A stretch of 64,000 nucleotides of DNA from Butyricimonas faecalis. Its GTDB lineage: Bacteria > Bacteroidota > Bacteroidia > Bacteroidales > Marinifilaceae. The DNA is taken from contig NZ_CP032819.1 of assembly GCF_003991565.1 (NCBI RefSeq), positions 1,426,001 through 1,490,000 of the forward strand, given 5' to 3'. Positions 54,883 through 63,547 of the stretch are shown here, in pieces (position 1 is the first letter of the stretch; every line of letters begins with the position of its first letter). The notes below the pieces were generated by a model. It had not been told where the DNA came from. It worked only from the letters and a program-made list of their open reading frames with translations, and searched no databases. The position numbers and the translations under genes were made by a program.

Positions 54883-56229
54883 ATGAGAATTAACTCACTG
54901 TATTACAAACAGAACATCAATATTGCATTTCCGATCATGCTATCATTAGCCGGTCAGGCGATCGTACAAATGGCAGACAACATCATGGTCGGACAACTCG
55001 GGGCCCCGGAATTGGCAGCCGTGTCATTAGCGGGAGCAATTATCATGAACACCATGGTCGTCGGCATGGGTATTGCCACCGGCCTTACCCCACTCGTGGG
55101 CCAGGCTCACGCACTCGATGACAAAGAACGTATCGCGGGATTTTTCCAAAACTCACTTTTACTGAACACGACCGTGTCACTCGTACTCACTCTTTTCTTG
55201 TTCCTACTCATGCCCTACCTTACCATGATGGGCCAACCCGCTGAAGTCGTGGAACTATGCAAAGGATATTATATTCTGACTTCATTCTCGGTCATCCCGT
55301 TTATTCTGTTCATGACATTCAAACAATACATGGAAGGAGTTGGAAACACGAAGGTTGCCATGGTGATCACGATTTCATGCAACGTGCTAAATATTTTACT
55401 AAACTACATATTTATATATGGCAAATTTGGCGCACCATTCCTCGGGGTTGCAGGTGCGGGACTAGCCACGCTAATCTCCCGTTTGATGATGCCTGTTGCT
55501 TTTTTTCTATACATCCATCGCTCCCAAATATATAGCCCAGTATTCCGCTTCTTCCGATTTAGCAACACAAGTAGCCGGAAAATCAAACAACTATTACAAG
55601 TCGGCTACCCCATTGCCGGACAAATGGTCGTGGAATTTCTATCCCTCAGCCTCATCACCGTCATGATGGGATGGCTAGGCACCATTGCCCTCGCTGCAAA
55701 CCAAATTGTCATGTCCATGATTTCACTTACCTTCATGATTTCCAGTGGTATCGCCGGAGCCACGACCATACTTGTAAGTCATGAATTCGGACGGGGAAAT
55801 ATCGGTAAAATGCGCCGGTACGCCCATGCCTCTTTCCGCCTTGCCGTCATTTTTATGGCAGGAGCGGCGGTAATTTACGCTCTTTTCGGAGCACCCATTG
55901 CATCCATTTTCACCCCGGATCCTGAAGTGATAAAAGTAGCCCGCAACCTATTCTTCGTGGTTGCCGTGTTTGAAATCTTCGACGGGTTACAGGTAACCGC
56001 GCTCGGAGCCTTGCGAGGTATCACCGATGTGCAGCGTCCCATGATCTATGCCCTCGTCTCCTATTTATTTGTCGCCGTACCACTAGCATATATTGCCGGA
56101 ATCCTACTCGATTTCGGGGCTCCCGGACTGCTATCAGGCTTCTGTGGCGGCCTCATGTTTGCTGCCACCCTCTTCATCCGTAGATTCAACAAATCAGTGA
56201 GCAACACTCGCTTGCGACGAGAATCTTAA
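54883..56229 (+). CDS. MATE-family efflux transporter
   Basis: 448-aa inner-membrane antiporter with 12 helices in two halves. The first half opens NINIAFPIMLSLAGQAIVQM ADN as in NorM-type MATE proteins; the second half begins LLQVGYPIAGQMVVEF. It exports drugs or metabolites in exchange for Na+ or H+. The ATG at 54883 is preferred; 54847 would add 12 codons with no family match. Single gene; substrate unknown. Confidence 0.9.
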   Translation: MRINSLYYKQNINIAFPIMLSLAGQAIVQMADNIMVGQLGAPELAAVSLAGAIIMNTMVVGMGIATGLTPLVGQAHALDDKERIAGFFQNSLLLNTTVSLVLTLFLFLLMPYLTMMGQPAEVVELCKGYYILTSFSVIPFILFMTFKQYMEGVGNTKVAMVITISCNVLNILLNYIFIYGKFGAPFLGVAGAGLATLISRLMMPVAFFLYIHRSQIYSPVFRFFRFSNTSSRKIKQLLQVGYPIAGQMVVEFLSLSLITVMMGWLGTIALAANQIVMSMISLTFMISSGIAGATTILVSHEFGRGNIGKMRRYAHASFRLAVIFMAGAAVIYALFGAPIASIFTPDPEVIKVARNLFFVVAVFEIFDGLQVTALGALRGITDVQRPMIYALVSYLFVAVPLAYIAGILLDFGAPGLLSGFCGGLMFAATLFIRRFNKSVSNTRLRRES

Positions 56230-56260
56230 ATCATAAATCTCAAATCATAAATCGGTAACG
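56226..56260. repeat. A+T-rich CATAAATCT repeat downstream of the MATE gene
   Basis: TAAATCATAAATCT and CAAATCATAAATCG are tandem 15-bp units right after the stop codon. They match the inverted ATGATTTAGATTT vocabulary elsewhere. Confidence 0.5.
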
Positions 56261-56343
56261 GGTTTAACTTTTTTTCTTGTTTATATCATGAATAAACTGT
56301 AAATTGCATCGTATAAACAGGCACGAACTAGTTACATATAACC

Positions 56344-57042
56344 ATGAAAATAGAAGCATACAAAACTGCCGAAGAAGCACTACGTTCAATGACCGGAACT
56401 TTGATATCGGTAATTAAGAAAAGTAAATCGAAACCTTTTCATATCGCCTTGTCCGGAGGGTCTACGGCACAACAACTCTTCAAATTATGGGTAAAAGAAT
56501 ACCGGAATGACATTCCGTGGGACATTCTTCGCTTTTACTGGGTAGACGAACGATGCGTATCGCCGGAAGACGACGAGAGCAATTTCAAACATGCCGACCG
56601 TCTCCTTTTCATGCCCTTGGATATACCTCAAGATCACATCCATCGCATCTGGGGAGAACAAGAACCTAAAGTCGAAGCAGAACGATATTCGGAAATGGTG
56701 AAATGGGAACTTCCCGGCTACTCGAACATGCCTCGTTTCGACTGTACAATACTAGGCATTGGGGCCGACGGACACGTGGCCTCCATATTCAACGATTCGA
56801 TGGATTTACTGACTGACCCGCGGGTTTACGCGGTTTCACAGCACCCAAAGACCGGACAACAAAGAATCACAATGACAGGGACCGCAATCTTAAAAAGTTC
56901 GGCCATATTAATTCCTGTTATTGGAGCAGATAAACAGGAAATCATGGAACATCTCATCCATAAACAAGGAGTATATCCGGCATCCTACATCTTATCTCGC
57001 TCGTCTACAGCAACCCTCTTCACGGATCGGATTATAGAATAA
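56344..57042 (+). CDS. pgl: 6-phosphogluconolactonase
   Basis: 232-aa cytoplasmic lactonase of the pentose phosphate pathway (NagB-like fold). Marks are FHIALSGGSTAQQLFKLW, RFYWVDERCVSPEDDESNFK, and the active-site ILGIGADGHVASIF. It hydrolyses 6-phosphogluconolactone. No zwf or gnd gene is beside it in this window, although those three are often grouped. A poly-G run of ten follows its stop. Confidence 0.92.
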   Translation: MKIEAYKTAEEALRSMTGTLISVIKKSKSKPFHIALSGGSTAQQLFKLWVKEYRNDIPWDILRFYWVDERCVSPEDDESNFKHADRLLFMPLDIPQDHIHRIWGEQEPKVEAERYSEMVKWELPGYSNMPRFDCTILGIGADGHVASIFNDSMDLLTDPRVYAVSQHPKTGQQRITMTGTAILKSSAILIPVIGADKQEIMEHLIHKQGVYPASYILSRSSTATLFTDRIIE

Positions 57043-57045
57043 AAA

Positions 57046-57055
57046 GGGGGGGGGG
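57046..57055 (+). repeat. Homopolymer G10
   Basis: Ten consecutive G just after the pgl stop codon, a possible slippage site. Confidence 0.85.
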
Positions 57056-57079
57056 ACTAACAAGTCTATTTTTTAACGA

Positions 57080-57115
57080 CTACCTCCCCTAACCCCTCCT
57101 ACACAGGAGGGGAAA
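57080..57115 (+). repeat. G+C-rich interspersed repeat, copy 2
   Basis: CTACCTCCCCTAACCCCTCC, then TACACAGGAGGGGAAA. Contains the hairpin CCCCTCCT (57093-57100) / AGGAGGGG (57105-57112). Inverted relative to copy 3. Confidence 0.8.
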
Positions 57116-57127
57116 CCGCTTGGTAAT

Positions 57128-57166
57128 CAACCCTCCCCCTGTGTAAGGGGAAGTTGGAGGGGGTAG
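57128..57166 (-). repeat. G+C-rich interspersed repeat, copy 3
   Basis: Minus strand reads CTACCCCCTCCAACTTCCCC, then TTACACAGGGGGAGGGTTG. Aligns with copies 1 and 2 over its length. Copies 2 and 3 together form a larger inverted repeat between pgl and the RRM gene. Confidence 0.8.
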
Positions 57167-57220
57167 CTCGTGATACAGAATAAGACTTACTTTCTCCCCT
57201 CTTCTATATCCAAGATATTT

Positions 57221-57562
57221 TTAGAATTTTTTCTCGAAACCACGGCCACCACCATTACCGCGACGATCACGACCGCCACCGTTACGGTTAAAACCTCCGC
57301 GACCACCGGCAGGACGATCAGTTCTCGGTTTTGCAACATTCACGTTGATCACCTTACCATCGTATTCAGCTTGATTCAATTCATCGATAGCTTTTTGTCC
57401 TTGCGCATCATCAGACATTTCCACGAATCCGAAACCTCTTGACTTTCCGGTTTCTCTATCCATGATAACTTTAGCTGAAGAAACTTCACCGTACTCTTCG
57501 AATAACTCTCTTAAGTCACTATCATTCACGTCGTAACTTAAATTTGAAATGTAAATGTTCAT
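57221..57562 (-). CDS. RRM RNA-binding protein with Gly/Arg-rich tail
   Basis: 113-aa protein: a single RNA-recognition motif (residues 1-80) with RNP2 IYISNL (3-8) and RNP1 around 40-48 (KSRGFGFVE), followed by a ~30-residue RGG-type tail (RGGFNRNGGGRDRRGNGGG). It binds single-stranded RNA; in Bacteroidota such proteins are abundant and are thought to act like RNA chaperones. The gene has a ~200-bp upstream region. Confidence 0.93.
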   Translation of the reverse strand: MNIYISNLSYDVNDSDLRELFEEYGEVSSAKVIMDRETGKSRGFGFVEMSDDAQGQKAIDELNQAEYDGKVINVNVAKPRTDRPAGGRGGFNRNGGGRDRRGNGGGRGFEKKF

Positions 57563-57750
57563 TAATACAAACTTTAAAATTAATAATTTAAATACTTGAG
57601 GTCGGATATTGTCTAGAAAAGTCTGCTTAACGATACATTAATAATACGACGAAGGCAAACGCTCTGTAGCGATCAAATCAAAACTCAAAATCGTGACAAA
57701 TCTACGATAATATTCTTTATAAACAAATAATCCACGTCGTAAAAACAACA

Positions 57751-57778
57751 CGAGGGTAATAAAAATATATTACCCTCG
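57751..57778 (-). terminator. Terminator of the 60-aa gene
   Basis: Perfect 11-bp stem CGAGGGTAATA (57751-57761) / TATTACCCTCG (57768-57778), 6-nt loop. Confidence 0.75.
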
Positions 57779-57793
57779 AAAACAGCTACTAAA

Positions 57794-57976
57794 TCAGTGA
57801 CATATCCTTCTTCTCGGATGCCTTTTAGCTTCCCGTTTCTCGAATTCGGTCTTGTCAAATTGTTCTTGTTGCATCTGTTGCTCACCAACCCAACTTTTGT
57901 CTTGTTTTGAAGGAATATCCCGGGCTCGTCGATCATCACTCGCCACTTTCTTCTTCTTTTCTTCACGTTCTCTCAT
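57794..57976 (-). CDS. Small charged hypothetical protein (60 aa)
   Basis: 60-aa protein very rich in Arg, Lys, Glu and Gln (opening MREREEKKKKVASDDRRARD). A frame in another phase on the same strand (57685-57966) is longer but runs through the terminator hairpin and looks random, so this one is chosen. It ends with RRRICH just upstream of the hairpin. Function unknown; nucleic-acid binding is possible. Confidence 0.5.
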   Translation of the reverse strand: MREREEKKKKVASDDRRARDIPSKQDKSWVGEQQMQQEQFDKTEFEKREAKRHPRRRICH

Positions 57977-58250
57977 AACCTTCTAATTTATTATTAATCC
58001 ATGGGATAAATTTCCCACACGATCTAGTTCGTATACGTTCTCAAAAATAAATGGTTACATCCTATACTTCCCTTTTATATACCAGAACTCGGGAAATGAC
58101 CTATAGGGAGTTCCATATTTACTATAAATCAGGGATTTCCAATTACGGATTCACTATTTTTAGGGATTGTTCCGTTCTTCCCGGAGTTGTAATTTTGCTT
58201 AAAACAAAATTCATATTACCACATGACGAAGGAAAAAACGAAAAGATATC

Positions 58251-60023
58251 ATGAATACATTAAAAAAACTTCAGCAATACATGGGTAATCGAAAAGCACT
58301 TTTACCCGTATCCATGACATTATCTGCCCTTAGTGCACTGACAGGGATGTTGCCGTATATACTGATCTGGTTTATCGTAAGAGAATTACTCGTCCCTGGT
58401 GAAACTATCGTATCCGACAACACGACAACTTACGCGTGGTGGGCTGTTGGTCTGGCCGTGGGTAGCGTGATTCTTTACTTTGCAGCCCTGATGGCCTCGC
58501 ATCTGGCTGCGTTCCGTGTCGAATCCAACCTGCGTCGCGAAGCCATGCATAAAATCGTACACATGCCTCTCGGTTTTTTCGATAGCAACACCAGCGGACG
58601 CATCCGCAAAATTATTGATGACAACGCGGGAATCACCCACAGTTTTCTAGCCCACCAGATGCCCGATCTGGCTGCCACGTTCCTCGTCCCTCTCGTTGCG
58701 GCCATACTCATCTTTTCATTCGACTGGCAACTCGGCCTTGCCTGCATACTTCCCGTCATCATATCCATGGCCGTGATGGGATTCATGATGGGTACAAAAG
58801 GGCGGCAATTCATGCAAAACTACATGACTGCCCTTGAAGAAATGAACACGGAAGCCGTGGAATACGTGAGAGGAATTCCCGTGGTAAAAGTTTTCCAGCA
58901 AACCATCTACTCGTTCAAAAACTTCCACAAAAGCATTCAAAACTATAATAAGATGGTATTCGGCTACACCCGAATGTGGGAAAAACCCATGTCATTCTAC
59001 ACCGTCATTATCAATGGTTTCGTGTTCTTTCTAGCCCCGTTGGCCATCCTATTGATCGGACACGCGGGAAACCCGACACCGGTACTGCTTAACTTTTTCC
59101 TATTCGTTCTCATTACTCCCGTCTTCTCGCAAAGCATCATGAAAAGCATGTATTTAAACCAAGCCCTAGGACAGGCTAGTGAGGCCATCGGACGTCTCGA
59201 AAACCTAGTTTCTTACGAAAGTCTCCCCGTCCCGCCCTCCCCTAAACCATTAAAAGACTTCAGTATTCAATTTAATCGGGTATCATTCCGCTATCCGGGA
59301 ACGACACAAAAAGCGATAGACGGGATCAGTTTCAAGATTCCCCAAGGAAAAAGAGTGGCCCTCGTCGGAGCATCAGGTGGAGGCAAAACCACCTTGGCCC
59401 GACTCGTCCCCCGCTTTTGGGAAACCACGGAAGGAGAAGTGATGATAGGTAACATCAACGTGAAAGATATCGCCCCGAACGAATTGATGCGAAATATATC
59501 ATTTGTATTCCAAAACACGAAATTATTCAAAACGACCTTACTCGAAAACATTAAATACGGCAACCCCACTGCCACACTACCCGAAATCGAGAAAGCCGTG
59601 GACATGGCCCAATGTCGGGAAATCATCGATAAACTTCCCCTGGGACTAAACACGAAAATTGGCTCGGAAGGGACATACCTTTCCGGAGGAGAACAACAAC
59701 GTATCGTACTAGCCCGAGCCTTCTTGAAAAATGCTCCCATCATCGTACTCGACGAGGCTACCGCTTTTGCCGACCCGGAAAACGAACACTTGATACAACA
59801 AGCCCTGAAAGAATTGACCAAAGGAAAAACCGTGCTGATGATCGCTCACCGCTTGTCGAGCATAACCGATGCCGACAATATTCTGGTCATAGATAAAGGA
59901 AAAGTAGCAGAACAAGGAACACATGCCAAATTAATCCAACAACAAGGAATTTACAATCACATGTGGAACGAATACCTGCAATCCGTTCGCTGGACCATAG
60001 GAAAGGAGGTCACCCATGCTTAA
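58251..60023 (+). CDS. ABC exporter half-transporter A
   Basis: 590-aa fused membrane and ATPase protein. Six TM helices (residues ~15-315) with an N-terminal loop, then the nucleotide-binding domain: Walker A GASGGGKTT (~372), signature LSGGEQQRIVLARAFL, Walker B with catalytic Glu IIVLDEATAFADPENEHL and the H-loop MIAHRLSS. It overlaps the next gene by 8 bp and should pair with it. Similar to the IrtA/YbtP type of heterodimeric exporters, but no siderophore genes are nearby; the substrate is unknown. Confidence 0.9.
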   Translation: MNTLKKLQQYMGNRKALLPVSMTLSALSALTGMLPYILIWFIVRELLVPGETIVSDNTTTYAWWAVGLAVGSVILYFAALMASHLAAFRVESNLRREAMHKIVHMPLGFFDSNTSGRIRKIIDDNAGITHSFLAHQMPDLAATFLVPLVAAILIFSFDWQLGLACILPVIISMAVMGFMMGTKGRQFMQNYMTALEEMNTEAVEYVRGIPVVKVFQQTIYSFKNFHKSIQNYNKMVFGYTRMWEKPMSFYTVIINGFVFFLAPLAILLIGHAGNPTPVLLNFFLFVLITPVFSQSIMKSMYLNQALGQASEAIGRLENLVSYESLPVPPSPKPLKDFSIQFNRVSFRYPGTTQKAIDGISFKIPQGKRVALVGASGGGKTTLARLVPRFWETTEGEVMIGNINVKDIAPNELMRNISFVFQNTKLFKTTLLENIKYGNPTATLPEIEKAVDMAQCREIIDKLPLGLNTKIGSEGTYLSGGEQQRIVLARAFLKNAPIIVLDEATAFADPENEHLIQQALKELTKGKTVLMIAHRLSSITDADNILVIDKGKVAEQGTHAKLIQQQGIYNHMWNEYLQSVRWTIGKEVTHA

Positions 60024-61743
60024 CACTATAAAAAAACGTTTTGCCCTTTCGACACAAGGAGCGAAAGACTTCTGCAAAGGAACATTTTTCACCGTTCTGC
60101 TTGACATCGCGCTGATGTTGCCAGCCGTTTTCGTATTCTTGTTTCTCGAAGACTATCTCCGTCCGGTATTTACTCCATCGGCATCCGTAACACACGACAT
60201 TCTCTATTACAGCCTTCTAGGAATTTTCTTCATGATCGTCATGTACATCATCGCCGTTTTACAGTATCGTGCCACCTACACCACTGTCTACGATGAAAGC
60301 GCCAACCGACGGATCTCCTTGGCTGAAAAACTGCGTAAACTACCTTTGGCATTTTTCGGGGAGAAAAACCTTTCCGACTTAACCGCCACGATCATGGACG
60401 ACTGCACGGATTTGGAACACACGTTCTCTCATACCGTCCCCCAACTGTTTGCCTCGCTCATCAGCCTGTTACTGATTGCTATCGGAATGGCTTTCTACAA
60501 CTGGCAACTAACCCTCTCCCTATTCTGGGTGGTCCCATTGGCTATAGCCATTATCCTCATCTCGAAAAATGCAATTTTCAAAAGTAACAAAACCAATTAT
60601 CTGAAAAAACGAGCCGTAACCGAACATATACAGGAAGGGCTGGACACGATTCAAGAGATTAAGTCCTACAACCAAGAACGTGATTACCTGGAAAAACTGG
60701 ACACGAGAATCGATTCCTACGAAAAGATATTGACTCGCAACGAATTAACCCTCGGCATCTTGGTAAACGGTTCTCAAAGTATCCTGAAACTCGGGCTGGC
60801 AAGCGTGATCATCGTGGGGGCCGACATGCTGGCAAACGGTAGTATCGACCTGTTCACTTACTTGATATTCATGGTGATCGGTTCACGGATTTACAACCCG
60901 TTAAATGAAGTCATGAACAATCTCGCTGCCTTGTTCTATCTGGATGTCCGTATCAACCGGATGAATGAAATGGAAGCACTCCCCATCCAACAAGGAGACA
61001 CGAACTTTAAACCTGAAAATTTCAATATCGAATTCCGAGAAGTTGACTTCTCGTATGAGCAAGGTAAACCCATCTTAAATAAAGTTTCTTTCACGGCAAA
61101 ACAAGGAGAAAAGACGGCTCTGGTAGGCCCATCCGGTAGCGGTAAAAGCACCGCTGCCAAACTGGCTGCCCGTTTTTGGGACATACAATCGGGAAAAATA
61201 ACCTTAGGTGGACAGGATATCAGTCGAATCGATCCGGAAACCTTGTTGAAAAACTACTCCGTTGTGTTCCAAGACGTGGTTCTTTTCAACACCTCCATCA
61301 TGGACAACATTCGTATAGGGAAACGGGATGCCAGTGATGAGGAAGTACTACGTGCCGCACGGCTTGCCCAATGTGATGAATTCGTCTGCAAGATGCCTAA
61401 AGGCTATCAAACCATTATCGGAGAAAATGGAGAAACTCTATCCGGTGGAGAACGCCAGCGTATCTCGATCGCCCGCACCCTGCTGAAAGATGCCCCGATC
61501 ATCCTGCTTGACGAGGCCACCGCCTCCCTCGACGTGGAAAACGAAACCAAGATTCAAGCCGGGATATCCGAACTCGTACGGGATAAAACAGTACTGATTA
61601 TCGCCCACCGGATGCGTACCGTGGTCAATGCCGATAACATAATCGTACTGAAAGACGGTCAGGTAGTGGAAAGTGGATCGGCAGAATATTTGAAAAAGCA
61701 AAAAGGAATATTTGCAAAATTACTCCACCCGATTAACTTATAA
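60016..61743 (+). CDS. ABC exporter half-transporter B
   Basis: 575-aa half-transporter. Six TM helices, then Walker A GPSGSGKST (~370), signature LSGGERQRISIARTLL, Walker B/Glu ILLDEATASLDVENE and H-loop IAHRMRT. Both halves have a canonical catalytic Glu, so both ATP sites could be active. Ends at 61743, followed by an A+T-rich stretch with repeats. Confidence 0.9.
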   Translation: MLNTIKKRFALSTQGAKDFCKGTFFTVLLDIALMLPAVFVFLFLEDYLRPVFTPSASVTHDILYYSLLGIFFMIVMYIIAVLQYRATYTTVYDESANRRISLAEKLRKLPLAFFGEKNLSDLTATIMDDCTDLEHTFSHTVPQLFASLISLLLIAIGMAFYNWQLTLSLFWVVPLAIAIILISKNAIFKSNKTNYLKKRAVTEHIQEGLDTIQEIKSYNQERDYLEKLDTRIDSYEKILTRNELTLGILVNGSQSILKLGLASVIIVGADMLANGSIDLFTYLIFMVIGSRIYNPLNEVMNNLAALFYLDVRINRMNEMEALPIQQGDTNFKPENFNIEFREVDFSYEQGKPILNKVSFTAKQGEKTALVGPSGSGKSTAAKLAARFWDIQSGKITLGGQDISRIDPETLLKNYSVVFQDVVLFNTSIMDNIRIGKRDASDEEVLRAARLAQCDEFVCKMPKGYQTIIGENGETLSGGERQRISIARTLLKDAPIILLDEATASLDVENETKIQAGISELVRDKTVLIIAHRMRTVVNADNIIVLKDGQVVESGSAEYLKKQKGIFAKLLHPINL

Positions 61744-62123
61744 TAAAAACCTAGGGAAATCCTACTGAAATACTAGGGAAATAATCCCCCTTATTCGTTG
61801 CTCAACCAACGCGCATACGTTGCTCAACCGTTCCGGAACGGTTGAGCTTCGGGTGGACTTCAAATGATCTCTGGGTAAGTGGGATTATTGGGGTTTGTTT
61901 ACTACTTTATTTGGGTAAGATTTGAGTAATAATACGGAAGTAAATTTGCATAACGATTCTGCTCATGCTTTATTCCGGAATTGTAAAACATGTGGTACTT
62001 GGAAAATGTACAGGTGTATCCACCATAGATTCAATCTTTCCCACCTCCTTTTGCAGTCTTTTTACAAACATCTATTTTAGTAACTTTTGTTTTCCCTTCT
62101 TTTCCAAGGCGACTTGAGAGCTA
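61744..62123. other. Intergenic region with palindromes, no gene
   Basis: About 380 bp. It contains CCTAGGGAAAT-like direct repeats (61750-61785), a 26-bp palindrome (61822-61847) and A+T-rich sequence up to the next promoter. No protein-like frame seen. Confidence 0.6.
61796..61847. repeat. Direct repeat plus 26-bp perfect palindrome
   Basis: CGTTGCTCAACC occurs at 61796-61807 and 61818-61829 (22-bp period), the second copy running into a perfect palindrome whose left half is GCTCAACCGTTCC (61822-61834) and right half its complement (61835-61847). Confidence 0.7.
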
Positions 62124-62179
62124 TTGTCAAATATAATTTGGGAGATAAAATGTTTATCTTTGTAAAGTTAATTTGACAA
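62124..62179 (+). promoter_or_regulatory. Promoter flanked by 9-bp inverted repeats
   Basis: TTGTCAAAT (62124-62132) and ATTTGACAA (62171-62179) enclose a -7 element TATCTTTG (62155-62162). The second arm sits just upstream of the gene's ATG. Looks like a repressor or activator site. Confidence 0.55.
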
Positions 62180-62189
62180 ATGGTTGGCT

Positions 62190-63335
62190 ATGGAATTGAA
62201 GAAAATAATTGAATCAAAATCATTTAGTTTTGATTATGATCGATATGCTAGAAATCTTGATTTTCCAACTTCTCTTGTAGTATATCTTGAGACTGTTTTT
62301 TCTCCAAATCTGAATAGAGTTATTCAGAAAAACTTGCCTACTATTGAAAAAATATATGCAGATGCAGGTAAAACTTTTGTGTATCTTCCAGCCCTTTTAC
62401 TGGAGATGACGGATTTGTTACCCTATTTCAAGCCTCTTGCGGTTATTGATGAAACAGTCACAAGTCAGAATATAACGCCGATCGTTACTACCAAATTATT
62501 TGCAGAATTGAATATTTCTACGGATTGCCAAGGAGGGATGCTACTTACTCGGACAGGTAATGGAAATACAATGACGCTTACACCGTTGATGGTGAAAGGT
62601 TTTACAATGAAAGCATTTTTAATAGAGCATGCGTCATTATCTAAAATTTGGGATAATCGTAAATATAGTACGGTTCTTACCGATGATAGATGGCCTGATA
62701 TGGATGATACCCCATCCAAGGATCCGGAACTACATTTTAATGAAGATATTGCACGCATTGTTTCTGAAATTGATGAGAGAATACGTTATTTGAAAGAGAA
62801 GGGATTATTCCATTTGCTCTCCGAGACAATTGCCCCCATGCTGTTGCCACAACTGAGTCGTTTGCATATTACCGATGATTACAGGATATTCCTTCCCGAT
62901 TATCGGAATATGGAAATAAAAATGAATCCTTTGTCCAAGACGGTATATTTCCTTTTTCTGTGTAATCCTTGGGGTATTTCCCTGAATAGTTTATCGTATT
63001 ATCATTGTGAATTGACAGAAATCTATAGATTGGTGTCAGGACGGAGCAATTTAGATGATATGGCCGAAAGCATTAGACGTTTGGCTGACCCGTCCGACAA
63101 TTCTATCTACGAGAAATGTTCACGTATCAAGCGAGCCTTTTTACAAGATTTGTCGGATGATATTGCAAAAAACTATTATGTTTTCGGAGAAATCAATGAA
63201 CCTAAACGCATCTCCCTTTCTCGTTCATTGGTCGAAATTCCCGATGCATTAAAAAATATATCTAATGATCAGCGAATTACAAGACAAAACATGGATATAA
63301 TATCGGCTCTGATAAAAGGAATACCTAATATATAG
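62190..63335 (+). CDS. Hypothetical protein
   Basis: 381-aa soluble protein; ATG at 62190 used (an upstream in-frame TTG at 62184 is less likely). Features: a helical N-terminal half with a conserved Cys (TDCQGG), a segment DYRIFLPDYRNMEIKMNPLS, followed by LFLCNPWGISLN and a regulatory-looking helical end. The strand pattern recalls hypothetical proteins common in Bacteroidota, but I do not recognise the family. AT content is high and it lies beside palindromes, consistent with accessory DNA. Confidence 0.65.
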   Translation: MELKKIIESKSFSFDYDRYARNLDFPTSLVVYLETVFSPNLNRVIQKNLPTIEKIYADAGKTFVYLPALLLEMTDLLPYFKPLAVIDETVTSQNITPIVTTKLFAELNISTDCQGGMLLTRTGNGNTMTLTPLMVKGFTMKAFLIEHASLSKIWDNRKYSTVLTDDRWPDMDDTPSKDPELHFNEDIARIVSEIDERIRYLKEKGLFHLLSETIAPMLLPQLSRLHITDDYRIFLPDYRNMEIKMNPLSKTVYFLFLCNPWGISLNSLSYYHCELTEIYRLVSGRSNLDDMAESIRRLADPSDNSIYEKCSRIKRAFLQDLSDDIAKNYYVFGEINEPKRISLSRSLVEIPDALKNISNDQRITRQNMDIISALIKGIPNI

Positions 63336-63347
63336 ATATTATTAAAC

Positions 63348-63366
63348 TTTTGCAAGTCTTGCAAAA
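63348..63366. promoter_or_regulatory. Palindrome upstream of the last gene's promoter
   Basis: TTTTGCAAG, one base (T), then CTTGCAAAA: a 19-bp palindrome 25 bp upstream of the -7 element TATCTTTG (63392-63399). Position fits an operator overlapping the -33 region. Confidence 0.5.
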
Positions 63367-63391
63367 AATATAGATGAAAACTGTTATACGC

Positions 63392-63399
63392 TATCTTTG
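63392..63399 (+). promoter_or_regulatory. -7 element of the right-edge gene
   Basis: TATCTTTG matches TAnnTTTG. Transcription would start near 63405, leaving a ~143-nt leader that contains the hairpin at 63476-63510. Confidence 0.5.
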
Positions 63400-63475
63400 T
63401 CTGCTGATATAAACAGTCAATCTTAGATTTAATTAAAAATTATTTTATAACTTTACGCATATGTAAAATTTCAGT

Positions 63476-63510
63476 TTTTATACCACCTCTAAGCAAGAAG
63501 TGGTATAAAA
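63476..63510 (+). promoter_or_regulatory. Leader hairpin of the right-edge gene
   Basis: TTTTATACCAC (63476-63486) / GTGGTATAAAA (63500-63510), perfect 11-bp stem, 13-nt loop, 37 bp before the ATG; either a terminator/attenuator or a translation-control stem. Confidence 0.5.
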
Positions 63511-63547
63511 GCAAAAGGTGGAAAAATAACGAAATATTTAAACATTA

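Noticed and set aside
57685..57966. 93-codon minus-strand frame over the 60-aa gene
   Set aside because: It runs through a perfect terminator hairpin and has no protein-like character; the overlapping 60-aa frame is more plausible.
58051..58254. 67-codon plus-strand frame overlapping the ABC exporter start
   Set aside because: Overlaps the start codon of the exporter by 4 bp, but composition is non-coding-like and no homologue pattern is recognised; more likely leader DNA.
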